Positions 44,987 to 53,776 of a DNA stretch of 64,000 nt are shown piece by piece. Numbering within the stretch: the first letter of the stretch is position 1; the number at the start of each line of letters is the position of its first letter. The stretch covers positions 62,001 through 126,000 of the forward strand of contig NZ_JAMYJR010000023.1 of assembly GCF_024137025.1 (NCBI RefSeq). The letters run 5' to 3'. The stretch is from Paractinoplanes aksuensis. Its GTDB lineage: Bacteria > Actinomycetota > Actinomycetes > Mycobacteriales > Micromonosporaceae. A model generated the notes under the pieces. It searched no databases and had not been told where the DNA came from. It saw nothing but the letters and a program-made list of their open reading frames with translations. The position numbers were made by a program, and so were the translations under genes.

Positions 44987-47779
44987 ATGGCCGGCGAGGG
45001 GGAGGACGGGCCGCTTGTCGGACGCACCGGCACGCTGGCTCAGATCCAGTCCGACCTGCGCAACGCGGGACCAGGTGGTACCTCCGCGGTGTTCGTCACC
45101 GGGGAGAGCGGGGTGGGCAAGAGCCGCCTGCTCCGGGAGACCGTCTCGTCCCTGCGTGACGCGGGTTTCGCCGTGCTGTCCGGCACCTGCCTCGACATCG
45201 GCGATGCCTCCCCGTTGCACCCTGTTCTTCAGGCCCTGCGGCAGTTCGACCACAATGTTCAGCCCGCCGGTTCCGCCGGGGCCCTGCTCGACCGGGTCTC
45301 GCAAGACCTGCGCGAGGTGGCCGGCGACCGTCGTCTGCTGCTCGTGCTCGACGACCTGCAGTGGGCCGACCGCAGCACCCGCCAGCTGCTGCTCTATCTG
45401 CTGGCCGGGCTGGGCGACGTCAAGATAGCCGTGCTGGCGGCGGTGCGGGCCGAGGCGCTGCAGGGGACTCACCCGCTCCGCAAGGTGCTGGCCGAATTGC
45501 GGCGGCTGCGGTCCGTACGCGTGGTCGATCTGGCCCCGCTCGACCGCGACCAGACGGTGGAGCTGGTCACCGCGATCACCGGCGGCCGGGTCGAGCCCGA
45601 GGACGCCGACCGCGTCTACAAGCGCAGCGGCGGCAACCCGTTCGTGGCCGAGGAACTGGCCCGCGACCTGCGCGACGGCCGGGTCGAGCTGTCCGACACG
45701 CTGCGTGAGATCTTCCTGTCGCGGGTCGACGAGCTGCCGCCCAACGCCCACTCGGTGGTCCACGCGATCGCGGCCGGGGTCGAGCCGATCGGTCATGACG
45801 TGCTGGCCCGGGTCGTGCCGCTTTCCGAGGCCGAGCTGATCGAGGCGGTGCGGGCCGCGGTCGCGCACCGCTTCGTCATCAGCGACACGGACGGCTACCG
45901 GCTGCGCCACCGCCTGGTCGCCGAGATCCTGGTCGACGAGGTTCTGCCGGCCGAGGCCACCGTTCTGCACCGCCGGTATGCCGAGGCGCTCTCACTCGAC
46001 GAACCTGATCATCCTCGGCTGGCCCTCCACTGGCAGAAGGCCGGCGAGCCCGCCCGCGCGCTGCCCTCGGTGGTCGCGTCGGCCCGCTCGGCCGAAGAGC
46101 TGTACGGCTTCACCGAGGCCCATCGCTACTGGTCGTCGGCGCTCGAGCTGACCACCGGCGACTCCCCCGAGCGCACCGAGCTGCTGGCCCACGCGGCCGA
46201 GTCGGCCCACCAGTGCGGCGAGCACCTGCGCGCCCTGTCCCGGCTCGACGACCTGTCCCGCCGGTCCGACGCTCCCAGCCAGTGCGACCTGCACCTGCGC
46301 CGGGCGCGTTACCTGGCCGCGGCCGGGCGCACGGCCACGGCCGAGGCCGAGTACGAGCGGGCCCTCGAGGCGCCCGACTGCTCCCCCCGCCAGCGGGCGT
46401 CGGCCGCCGCCTACCTGGCCGAACTGCTGCTCCACCTGGGCCGTTACGCCGACGCCAACGCCCGCGCCAACGACGCGCTCGAGATGGCCGAGGTCAACGG
46501 ATCAACTGCCGATCTGGTACGGGCTTCGGCCGCGCTCGGCTTCAGTGCCGCCTTCCGCGAGGATCCGGACGCCGGCCTGGCCGTGATCCGCAACGCGGTC
46601 GACATCGCCGAGCGCAGTGGGCACCCCGACGAGCTGGGCGTGGCCTATCTGCACCTGGCCGAGCTGCTCACCGGCCCGCTCAACAACATCGAAGAGGGCG
46701 TGCTGGTCGCCCGGCGGGGCGCGGAACGCCTGGCCAAACTCGGGGCCGGCCGCACGTACCAGACCCGGCTGCTGGCCATCGCGGCCAAGGGACTGTTCCG
46801 GGTCGGGCAGTGGTCCGAGGCCGACGCCGTGCTCGAGACGGCGATGCGGCACAGGCCGTCCGGCGCTGACGCGGTCGAGCTGCTGCTCGCGCGGTGCCAG
46901 CTCTGGGTCGGTTTCGGCGACGTCGAGGCGGCCCATCGCGACCTCGACGCGGTGGCCACGCTGCTGGCCGGCGGCGGGGCCCGGCACGTGCTCCCGATGC
47001 TGACGCTGCGGGCCGGCCTGGCCATGTGGCAGGGCGAACACCCGACCGCCCGGGCGTCGGTGCAGCGCGGACTGACCGAGACCCGCTCCGACGACCTCGT
47101 GCTCATCGGCGTGCTGGCCTGGCACGGGCTGCGGGCCGAGGCCGAGGCGCACGCGGCCGGTCAGCCGGTCGACCCGGGCGCGTTGCGCCGGCTCAAGGTG
47201 GCGGTCGAGCGGATGGCGGCCGGGGTCGGCAACGCCGCCGCGCCGGTGCGGGCGGTGATGGACGGTTATCTCGACCTGTGCGCGGGCGAGCTGAGCCGGG
47301 TCGAGGGGCGGCAGGATCCGGCGCCGTGGGCCCGGGCCGCGGCCGCCTGGGACAAGCGCGGGCAACCGTACCCGGCTGCGTATTCGCGGCTGCGGCAGGC
47401 CGAGGCGGCCCTGCAACGGCGTACGCGGAAGGCGGCCGCGATCGGGGCGTTGCGGGAGGCGTACGCCACGGCGATCGCCATGGGCGCGCGCCCGTTCGCG
47501 GCCGAGATCGTCGCGGTCGCCCAGCGGTACAAGGTGGCGCTGGCCGACGACGTGCCGACCGTGCCGTTCGAGATCGAGACGACCGACGAGCTCAGCCTGC
47601 TCACCACGCGCGAGCGCGAGGTGCTGTCGGCGCTGGCCGAGGGCCTGACCAACCGCGAGATCGGCGAGCGGTTGTTCATCAGCGAGCGCACCGTCGGCGT
47701 TCACGTCGGGCACATCTTCGACAAGCTCCAGGTCCGCACCCGCGTACAAGCGAGCCGGGTCTATCTCACGGCGGCGTGA
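44987..47779 (+). CDS. LuxR-family AAA ATPase transcriptional regulator (LAL type)
   Basis: This 930-aa protein has an ATPase domain (about 8-260) with Walker A GESGVGKS (39-46) and Walker B LLLVLDDLQWAD, a long helical repeat region (about 330-840), and a C-terminal LuxR HTH (LSLLTTREREVLSALAEG, TNREIGERLFISERTVGVHVGHIF). ATG 44987 has AGGGTGA seven bases upstream, better than the ATG at 44966. LAL proteins sense small ligands or partner proteins and activate operons. The target is unknown; a DUF5995 gene is immediately downstream. Confidence 0.88.
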   Translation: MAGEGEDGPLVGRTGTLAQIQSDLRNAGPGGTSAVFVTGESGVGKSRLLRETVSSLRDAGFAVLSGTCLDIGDASPLHPVLQALRQFDHNVQPAGSAGALLDRVSQDLREVAGDRRLLLVLDDLQWADRSTRQLLLYLLAGLGDVKIAVLAAVRAEALQGTHPLRKVLAELRRLRSVRVVDLAPLDRDQTVELVTAITGGRVEPEDADRVYKRSGGNPFVAEELARDLRDGRVELSDTLREIFLSRVDELPPNAHSVVHAIAAGVEPIGHDVLARVVPLSEAELIEAVRAAVAHRFVISDTDGYRLRHRLVAEILVDEVLPAEATVLHRRYAEALSLDEPDHPRLALHWQKAGEPARALPSVVASARSAEELYGFTEAHRYWSSALELTTGDSPERTELLAHAAESAHQCGEHLRALSRLDDLSRRSDAPSQCDLHLRRARYLAAAGRTATAEAEYERALEAPDCSPRQRASAAAYLAELLLHLGRYADANARANDALEMAEVNGSTADLVRASAALGFSAAFREDPDAGLAVIRNAVDIAERSGHPDELGVAYLHLAELLTGPLNNIEEGVLVARRGAERLAKLGAGRTYQTRLLAIAAKGLFRVGQWSEADAVLETAMRHRPSGADAVELLLARCQLWVGFGDVEAAHRDLDAVATLLAGGGARHVLPMLTLRAGLAMWQGEHPTARASVQRGLTETRSDDLVLIGVLAWHGLRAEAEAHAAGQPVDPGALRRLKVAVERMAAGVGNAAAPVRAVMDGYLDLCAGELSRVEGRQDPAPWARAAAAWDKRGQPYPAAYSRLRQAEAALQRRTRKAAAIGALREAYATAIAMGARPFAAEIVAVAQRYKVALADDVPTVPFEIETTDELSLLTTREREVLSALAEGLTNREIGERLFISERTVGVHVGHIFDKLQVRTRVQASRVYLTAA

Positions 47780-47863
47780 CCTTTTCGTTATAAACGCGCG
47801 CGCCGCTACGTAGATCTACCGATCCCTACGTACGCCGGTTTTGGAAGTCTGTGGCCACGGGGG

Positions 47864-47899
47864 AGCACCACCCGGCGGCCACCGCCGCCGGGTGGTGCT
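47864..47899 (+). terminator. Perfect 16-bp hairpin between the LAL gene and DUF5995 gene
   Basis: AGCACCACCCGGCGGC (47864-47879) pairs with GCCGCCGGGTGGTGCT (47884-47899) around a CACC loop. It ends 31 nt before the next start codon and lacks a T-run; it could be a terminator or part of the DUF5995 leader. Confidence 0.7.
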
Positions 47900-47930
47900 A
47901 GGGGCCCTCCGCCGATGTGGAGGAGAACCG

Positions 47931-48707
47931 ATGAACCAGTCGGTCTGGGGACCTGTGCAACGGGAGATGACCGATCTCCTCCAAGGGCACCCCGACGACG
48001 TCCCCGCCGTGGTCGAGCAGCTCAAGGAGCTTCAGAGCATCCTGGGTCACGTGCCGCCGCTGCTGCGGGAGAACCCGCTGTGCGACTTCAACCAGCTCTA
48101 CCTGACGATCACCGAGGGTGTGCTCGAGCGGTTGTACGCCGGCAAGTTCAAGGACCCGGCTTTCCTGTCCCGCCTCGACGTGGAGTTCGCGACCCGCTAC
48201 TTCGACGCGCTGCGGGCCTGGGCCGGCGCCGGCACCAGCCCGCGCTGCCCCGAGGTGTGGGTCTGCCTGTTCCAGCGCATCGGTGGGCCGGACTGCCGTC
48301 CGCTGCCGTCGGCCTGCGCCGGGGTCAACGCGCACATCAACTACGACCTGCCGTTCGCGCTGGTCACCACGTTCGACCACCTGGGCCGCGACCCGATCGA
48401 CGACAGCGACCAGCACCACGACTACCTCGAGATCAACGACATCTTCGCCGACGCGATCCCCGGCCTGCGACGCGGCTACCTCGAGAAGTGGCAGCTGCTG
48501 ATCGACACGATGAACGGCTGCCTCGACGACTGGTGGCAGGGCGAAGCGGTCGAATACACCCGCAACGTGGCCTGGCGCAACGCGCAAAAGCTGTGGGGCG
48601 TACGCCATGACATGCTGGCGACCGACCGCGAGCGCGCCGGCCTCGACCGAACGGCGGCCGGCCTCAGCAAGTTGCTGCTCTCGCCGCTGGGCTCATTCCT
48701 GCAATAG
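47931..48707 (+). CDS. DUF5995 family protein
   Basis: This 258-aa soluble protein has an all-helical pattern and conserved segments CDFNQLYLTITEGVLERLYAGKFKDP, GVNAHINYDLPFALV and VAWRNAQKLW, which mark DUF5995. A histidine/aspartate-rich strip (DDSDQHHDYLEIND) suggests metal or ligand binding. GGAGGAGA precedes the ATG. Function unknown. Confidence 0.85.
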   Translation: MNQSVWGPVQREMTDLLQGHPDDVPAVVEQLKELQSILGHVPPLLRENPLCDFNQLYLTITEGVLERLYAGKFKDPAFLSRLDVEFATRYFDALRAWAGAGTSPRCPEVWVCLFQRIGGPDCRPLPSACAGVNAHINYDLPFALVTTFDHLGRDPIDDSDQHHDYLEINDIFADAIPGLRRGYLEKWQLLIDTMNGCLDDWWQGEAVEYTRNVAWRNAQKLWGVRHDMLATDRERAGLDRTAAGLSKLLLSPLGSFLQ

Positions 48708-49892
48708 CGCGCGGGCCCGCAGATACCGCTGCTCCGGGCCGCTGGTGGTCAGTTTGGCCGCGGCCAGATAGGCCTCCCGCGCCTGCTCGGCGAAGCCGGC
48801 CTGTTCCAGCAGGTGAGCCCGGACGGCGGCCAGGCGGTGGTTACCGGCCATCCGCTCGTCACCGGCCAGCTCCCCGATCACGGCCAGCCCGGCCAGCGGC
48901 CCCCGGGTGCGGGCGACGGCGACGGCCCGGTTCAGCGTCACCACCGGCCCCGGCGAGATCGTCTCGAGCACCTCGTACAGGGCCAGGATCTGCGCCCAGT
49001 CGGTCTCGGCATCACTGGCCGCCTCGTCGTGCAACGCGGCGATGGCGGCCTGCACCTGGTAGGCCCCGATCGGCCCGCGACCCAGCGTCGCCGACACCAG
49101 ACCGACACCCTCGGTGATGCGATCCTTGCTCCACAGTGACCGATCCTGCCGATCGAGCGGCACCAGCTCCCCGGCGGCCGTCGTGCGGGCGGCCCGACGG
49201 GCATCGGTGAGCAGCATCAACGCGAGCAGCCCAGCCGTCTCGTGATCGCCGGGCACGAGCGCGCGCAACAGCCGCGCCAACCGGATCGCCTCGCCGGTCA
49301 GCTCGGCCCGCTGCAACTCCGGCCCACCGCTCGCGGTGTAACCCTCATTGAAGATCAAATACAGCACTTGCCGTACGACCTTCAGCCGCTCAGCCCGCTC
49401 CGGCCCGGCCGCCGGCGGCGGAAATTCGGCCCCGCTCCGGCGGATCGTCTGCTTGGCCCGGCTGATCCGCTGAGCCATGGTCGCCTCCGGCACCAGAAAG
49501 GCGGAGGCGATCTCGGCCGTGGTGAGCCCACCGACGGCCCGCAACGTGAGCGCCAACTGCGACGGCGGCGACAGCGACGGATGCGCACACAGAAAGAGAA
49601 GAGCCAGCGTGTCGTCCTGGTCGGGCACGTCGCCACCGGGGTCGGCCAGGGCCTCGGCCGCTTCCCGGCGGCGCCGCGCGCTGTCACTGCGGAACTCGTC
49701 CACCAGCCGCCGCGTCGCCACCGAGATCAGCCACGACCGGGGGTTGGCCGGCGTGCCCTCCCGGGGCCACTGGATCGAGGCCGCGAGCAACGCCTCCTGC
49801 ACAGCATCCTCAGCCGCGTCGAACTGACCGTAGCGGCGCACGAGCGCCCCCAGCACCTGCGGCGCCAGCTCCCGCAACACCCCGTCCAGCAC
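48693..49892 (-). CDS. ECF42-type sigma factor with C-terminal TPR-like extension
   Basis: This 399-aa sigma factor has sigma region 2 (about 5-75; RRYGQFDAAEDAVQEALLAA), region 4 (about 110-160; LTTAEIASAFLVPEATMAQRI) and a C-terminal extension of about 220 residues (DUF6596, helical repeats), replacing an anti-sigma factor. The GTG start at 49892 has GAGGAGA upstream. It follows the DGPF-domain gene by 7 nt, the typical ECF42 partner. Its last codons overlap the DUF5995 gene end. Confidence 0.9.
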   Translation of the reverse strand: MLDGVLRELAPQVLGALVRRYGQFDAAEDAVQEALLAASIQWPREGTPANPRSWLISVATRRLVDEFRSDSARRRREAAEALADPGGDVPDQDDTLALLFLCAHPSLSPPSQLALTLRAVGGLTTAEIASAFLVPEATMAQRISRAKQTIRRSGAEFPPPAAGPERAERLKVVRQVLYLIFNEGYTASGGPELQRAELTGEAIRLARLLRALVPGDHETAGLLALMLLTDARRAARTTAAGELVPLDRQDRSLWSKDRITEGVGLVSATLGRGPIGAYQVQAAIAALHDEAASDAETDWAQILALYEVLETISPGPVVTLNRAVAVARTRGPLAGLAVIGELAGDERMAGNHRLAAVRAHLLEQAGFAEQAREAYLAAAKLTTSGPEQRYLRARALLQE

Positions 49893-49899
49893 GACCGGC

Positions 49900-50268
49900 T
49901 CAGTTCTCCTCGTAGTCGGGCGGACCGTCGGGCACCTCGCGCAGTTCCACCTTGCGGGACCAGTGGGCCACCCGCCCGGCGAGCTCGACCGCCCGCTCCT
50001 CCCCCGCCACGTCGAGAATCCAGAATCCGGCCAGCGACTCCTTGCTCTCCGCATACGGTCCGTCGGTCACCGCCACCTGCCCGTCCTCGTAGCTGACGGT
50101 CTTGGCCGTCGACGGGAAGGCCAGCCCGTGGGCCGCCACGAGCTCCCCCGACTTCCCCAGTTCGGCGTTGAAGTCCCCCATGAACGTCATCATGTCCCGC
50201 ACCCACGCCGGGTCAGCCGTGGCCGCCATCTCGCCACCATCCCCGAACATCATCACGATGTACTTCAT
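49900..50268 (-). CDS. YCII/DGPF-domain protein, partner of the ECF42 sigma factor
   Basis: This 122-aa ferredoxin-like protein has MKYIVMMFGD at the start and the signature VTDGPYAESKESLAGFWILD in the middle. Such proteins accompany ECF42 sigma factors and may be enzymes or sensors for the pathway. AGGGG lies upstream of the ATG. It is the first gene of a two-gene unit. Confidence 0.9.
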   Translation of the reverse strand: MKYIVMMFGDGGEMAATADPAWVRDMMTFMGDFNAELGKSGELVAAHGLAFPSTAKTVSYEDGQVAVTDGPYAESKESLAGFWILDVAGEERAVELAGRVAHWSRKVELREVPDGPPDYEEN

Positions 50269-50389
50269 CGCCGAACCCCTCTCGCTTGCCGTTGTCGCCC
50301 GGTAGTCGGAGCCGCCGACTCCCGCTCGACATGCTCGCCGAACTTTCTCAGAATTTCCGAGTCACCAGCCACGGCGTCCCTCCGCGATC

Positions 50390-50830
50390 AGTGGCGCTGG
50401 AAAGCTGACGGCACGGAACAACCGACCTGGGCGGAAATCACGACGACGGCCGCCGCGGCTCCCTATCCGGTGCAGGTGCTGCCGGTCGACCCCGAACAGG
50501 CGGCCGGCCGACCGCCGGGCCGACGATCCACTACTTCGGCCCGGAAGATCGGGCTCGGCAGGATCTCGAGCTGGGCTACGGCGACTGGTTGCACGCGATG
50601 CCGGCCGGCGCCCTGACCGAGTTCGCGGCCGGCCTGCGGTGGCCCGGCTGGGCGGCCGAGGTGGCCGGCGTTGCACTCGACGAGGGCATCAGCGCCTTCC
50701 CACCGCCCTGGACGGTCGAAGGCAAAGACGTCACGGCAATGTCCCGCCAACCCGTCTGGCTCACCGAGCTCGTGACGGTGCACCAGGACATGGCCCGCCA
50801 GCTCGGCTTCAGCCGCGACCAGGCCAGACC
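50390..50830 (+). pseudogene. DUF2625 family gene with central deletion
   Basis: The N-terminal part reads EQPTWAEITTTAAAAPYPVQVLPVDPEQAA in one frame. About 85 family residues are then missing, and after a frame change at about 50508 the C-terminal part reads HYFGPEDRARQDLELGYGDWLHAM, LRWPGWAAEVAG, DEGISAFPPPWTVEGKD and VTVHQDMARQLG. DUF2625 proteins are about 215 aa; function unknown. Its end overlaps the tail of the VOC gene on the other strand. Confidence 0.65.
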
Positions 50831-51219
50831 GGCCCCTCGTCGGTCCACACCACACCGCGGTTGCGGCAGAGGCAGAAGGGATGACCGACGGGGTCGGTGT
50901 AGACGCGCCACCCGTAGCCGTCGGCGCCGATGGAATCCTGCTGCAGGGTCGCGCCGAGGGCCAGCACCCGGCTCTGCTCGGCCTCGATGTCGTCGACTTC
51001 GAAGTCGAGGTGGAACTGTTTGGGGTGCTCGTTGTCGGGCCACTGCGGGGCGCGGTAGTCGGCCACGGTGTTGAAGGCCAGCTCGATCTCGCCGAACTGA
51101 ACACCGGCCCAGTTCTCGTCGCTGCCCGCCTTGACCGGGCGACCCGTCACCTCGGCATAGAACGCGGCCAACTTCATCGTGTCCGGGCAGTCGATGATGA
51201 AATCCGTGAGTCGGAGCAT
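50809..51219 (-). CDS. VOC-family (glyoxalase/bleomycin resistance-like) protein
   Basis: This 136-aa protein has one VOC module of paired beta-alpha-beta-beta-beta units, with LTDFIIDCPDTMKLAAFYAEVTG at the start and a conserved end GWRVYTDPVGHPFCLCRN. The ATG at 51219 is preferred; the longer frame adds six residues. The last about 15 residues (RGVVWTDEGPVWPGRG) run into the dead DUF2625 gene and may be replaced sequence. Substrate unknown. Confidence 0.85.
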   Translation of the reverse strand: MLRLTDFIIDCPDTMKLAAFYAEVTGRPVKAGSDENWAGVQFGEIELAFNTVADYRAPQWPDNEHPKQFHLDFEVDDIEAEQSRVLALGATLQQDSIGADGYGWRVYTDPVGHPFCLCRNRGVVWTDEGPVWPGRG

Positions 51220-51363
51220 CCGGTGAGCCTGCCACAAGACGCCTCACGACGACTCCCGCTCCACGAGAGCTGGAACCACCGCAATGTGAGTGCCAGCGGC
51301 AACGGCGGCAGGTCTGGACTGTCATCGCCGTCCGGATCGGCCGCTCCCCGGCAGTGCCGGGTG

Positions 51364-51936
51364 TCAGGGCGCCTCCGGGTCGCGGTTGGCCAGGGCGGCG
51401 ATTTGCTCGCTGAGGTAGTGCACCGTCGGCGGCGGGATTGCGGTGCCGGTGAGTGCCTCGTGCAGCCAGAGGCCGTCGGCGGCCAGTTGGGCGAGCAGCA
51501 TGTTCAGCTGGCGGCCGGTCGGCGGAGGGCTGCCGGGCGATGGCGGGGCCCAGCGGTGCAGCACGCCGGTGAGTGGCGCGCTGAGGTCCGGGTCACCGGC
51601 GGTGTCGAGCAGCAGCAGGAGTTCGGCCCGGGTGACGCTCTGGGTTGTGGTGCGGATGTAGGCGGTCAGGCGCTCGACGTCGGACAGTTGGTCGGCGGGC
51701 GCGCCGGCCAGGCCGGTCATCGTCGCCTCCCATTGGCCGGCAATGTGTTCCTGGACCCCGCGCAGCAAGTCCTCGCGGGTGGCGAAGTGGTAGACCAGAC
51801 CGGCCTTGGTCAGTCCGGCCTCCTCCGCGACCGACTCGTAGGTCACGCCGGCCACGCCGTCGCGACCGATCACGCGCAGGGCGGCCTCGATGATGACGGT
51901 CCGCTTGCTGGGGCGCATGGTTGCCGCTTTCGTCAT
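51364..51936 (-). CDS. TetR-family transcriptional regulator
   Basis: This 190-aa repressor has an N-terminal HTH (KRTVIIEAALRVIGRDGVAGVTYESVAEEAGLTKAGLVYHFATR, given here in outline) and a helical ligand domain ending NRDPEAP. Starts at 51936 and 51918 are both possible; neither has a good ribosome site. It lies directly downstream of the MFS transporter gene on the same strand. Its likely operator is the inverted repeat at the MFS promoter, so the transporter would be its target. Confidence 0.87.
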   Translation of the reverse strand: MTKAATMRPSKRTVIIEAALRVIGRDGVAGVTYESVAEEAGLTKAGLVYHFATREDLLRGVQEHIAGQWEATMTGLAGAPADQLSDVERLTAYIRTTTQSVTRAELLLLLDTAGDPDLSAPLTGVLHRWAPPSPGSPPPTGRQLNMLLAQLAADGLWLHEALTGTAIPPPTVHYLSEQIAALANRDPEAP

Positions 51937-51940
51937 GGGT

Positions 51941-52045
51941 CCGGAACGCAGGGCTGAAGTCAGTGACCGGACCGCGGGGCTGAAGTGAAAAGGCCGGGAG
52001 GCTGGGCTGGAGTCAGTGGCCGGGACGCAGGGCTGAAACACTAGC
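51941..52045. repeat. Four imperfect 26-27-nt tandem repeats between MFS gene and tetR
   Basis: Units start at 51941, 51967, 51994 and 52020, each beginning CCGGxACGCAGGGCTGAAG or close to it (for example CCGGAACGCAGGGCTGAAGT and CCGGGACGCAGGGCTGAAAC). They span the MFS stop codon and the start of tetR. Confidence 0.8.
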
Positions 52046-53533
52046 GGGGCCGTGGTGCCGCAGGAGCCGTGCGGTGACCGCGGCTCCGGCGGCCAGGACG
52101 ACGGCGATGACGGCCATCGTGACCAGGTAACCGGTGTCGTACGCGGCGTTGGCGGCCTCGAGGATCGCCGGGTTGCCGGCCCCGGACGCGTGGGCGTCGG
52201 GCAGACTTTCCCGGGCTGCCGCCGGGGCGCCGGCCGGCAGTCTCACCGTCGTGGCGTATACGAACGTGACCAGGCTGCCCAGCATTGCCACCGCGATCAC
52301 CGAGCCCAATTCGTACGACACCTCCTCGACGGACGAGGCCATACCGGCCCGGCGGGCCGGGACGTTCCCGACGATCGCCGTCGAGGCGACCGCCATGACC
52401 GAGCCGAGCCCGGCCCCGGTGACCACCAGGCCGAAGACCAGCAGCGCGAAGCCGGCGGACAGACCCACCGCGACCAGAACCACCCCGCCCGTGGCCAGGG
52501 CCAGGCCCCCGGCGATCATCGGACGCAGACCCGTGCGGTGCAGGAACGCCCCGCCCAGCAGCGCCGTGGGCAACGAGCCGAGGGCGGCCGCGGCCACCAG
52601 CAGGCCCGCCGCCAACGGTGTGAACCCTTCGACCAGTTGGAACCGCTGGGTGGTGACCAACTGCAGACCGCCGACGGCGAACATCGACAGCCCGGCGGCC
52701 AGCACCCCCGCGGTGAACGCCGGGTTGCGGAAGATCGCGAAGTCGATCAGCGGGTGCGCGAGGCGCTGTTGGCGCCGGACGAACAGCCGGAAGCCGATGA
52801 TCGACGTGATCGCCGCCACCGCGACCACTGCCGGGTTCGGCGGGCGGTGCCCGAGCTCCTTGATCGTGAAGACGGCGCCGACCAGGCCGGCCATCACCTG
52901 CACCGAGGACAGCAGATCCCAGGTCTTGCCGGGGTCCGGCTGGTCCCGCGGCGCGAGCGACAGCACCGCGACGACGGCCACGATCACCACCGGCACGTTG
53001 ACCAGGAACACCGAACCCCACCAGAACGCTTTCAGCAGGGCGCCCCCGGCGATCGGGCCGAGCGCCATGCCGACGACCGACAGCGAGCCCCACACCGCGA
53101 TCGCGAGGTTGCGCTCGCGTTCGACCAGGAACGTCACCCGGATCAGGGCCAGCGTGGCCGGCATCATCGCGGCCGCGCCGACCGCCAGCAGCGCCCGGGC
53201 CGCGATCAGCAGCCCCGCGCTGGGCGCGAACGCCGCGACCAGCGACGCGACGCCGAAAACGACGAGCCCGATCAGGAACATGCGGCGGTGCCCGACCCGG
53301 TCGCCGAGGGTTCCGCTGCCCAGCAGCAGACCGGCCATCACCAGCGGATAGGCGTTGATGATCCACAGACTCTGGGCGCCGCTCGCGCCGAGTTCCTCGG
53401 TCAGTGTCGGCAACGCCGTGTAGAGGATCGAGTTGTCCAGCGTGATCAGCAACAACCCCGCACCGATCGTGACCAGCACACCCCACCGCCGCGCCGCGGT
53501 CAGACCGGCGTCCCGCGTTCCCACAGCACTCAT
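52013..53533 (-). CDS. MFS drug:H+ antiporter, DHA2 (EmrB/QacA) family
   Basis: This 506-aa efflux transporter has 14 predicted membrane spans. DHA2 motifs are visible: LDNSILYTALPTL (motif D1), GSGTLGDRVGHRRMFLIG (motif A) and the proline/glycine-rich motif C near LSVVGMALGPIAGGAL. The ATG at 53533 lacks a ribosome site; the promoter and operator sit 5-27 nt upstream. It is paired with a TetR repressor gene. Likely substrates are hydrophobic drugs. Confidence 0.92.
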   Translation of the reverse strand: MSAVGTRDAGLTAARRWGVLVTIGAGLLLITLDNSILYTALPTLTEELGASGAQSLWIINAYPLVMAGLLLGSGTLGDRVGHRRMFLIGLVVFGVASLVAAFAPSAGLLIAARALLAVGAAAMMPATLALIRVTFLVERERNLAIAVWGSLSVVGMALGPIAGGALLKAFWWGSVFLVNVPVVIVAVVAVLSLAPRDQPDPGKTWDLLSSVQVMAGLVGAVFTIKELGHRPPNPAVVAVAAITSIIGFRLFVRRQQRLAHPLIDFAIFRNPAFTAGVLAAGLSMFAVGGLQLVTTQRFQLVEGFTPLAAGLLVAAAALGSLPTALLGGAFLHRTGLRPMIAGGLALATGGVVLVAVGLSAGFALLVFGLVVTGAGLGSVMAVASTAIVGNVPARRAGMASSVEEVSYELGSVIAVAMLGSLVTFVYATTVRLPAGAPAAARESLPDAHASGAGNPAILEAANAAYDTGYLVTMAVIAVVLAAGAAVTARLLRHHGPASVSALRPGH

Positions 53534-53537
53534 GCAT

Positions 53538-53560
53538 TAACTGTACTGCTCGTATAGTTA
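53538..53560 (-). promoter_or_regulatory. Probable TetR operator and MFS promoter
   Basis: TAACTGTAC (53538-53546) and GTATAGTTA (53552-53560) form a 9-nt inverted repeat with one mismatch around a 5-nt spacer. On the minus strand it contains a TATACG-type -10 about 20 nt before the MFS start, so a bound dimer would block transcription. Confidence 0.65.
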
Positions 53561-53594
53561 CGAGGTCGCCAGTGAAACAGATCACGGAGCGCTT

Positions 53595-53608
53595 GGAGAA
53601 CGCTCTCC
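53595..53608. promoter_or_regulatory. LacI operator, distal site of the GH gene
   Basis: GGAGAACGCTCTCC is a palindrome except for the centre, 83 bp before the -35 box of the GH gene. It shares its pattern with three other sites near 53733, 60081 and 60181. Confidence 0.65.
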
Positions 53609-53690
53609 CAGTTGCTGCTCGATCGAAGCGGCACCGGCCGGTAATGCGGTGATTCGAGAGGGTTCCGGAACCGCGACTCACCGCGAGCTA

Positions 53691-53746
53691 TTGACACGCG
53701 TGAAAGCACGGCGTAACACTCCAGCCATTCATGGAGAGCGCTTTCC
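53691..53746 (+). promoter_or_regulatory. Promoter and proximal LacI operator of the 1008-aa GH gene
   Basis: TTGACA (53691-53696), 17-nt spacer, TAACAC (53714-53719). GGAGAGCGCTTTCC (53733-53746) is placed just after the expected transcription start and is identical to the site at 60081. Confidence 0.75.
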
Positions 53747-53776
53747 CCGAGCGTCCCGACATCCCCAGGAGTTTCC

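Noticed and set aside
51941..52045. CRISPR-like array
   Set aside because: The units are contiguous and imperfect with no spacers, and no cas genes are present.
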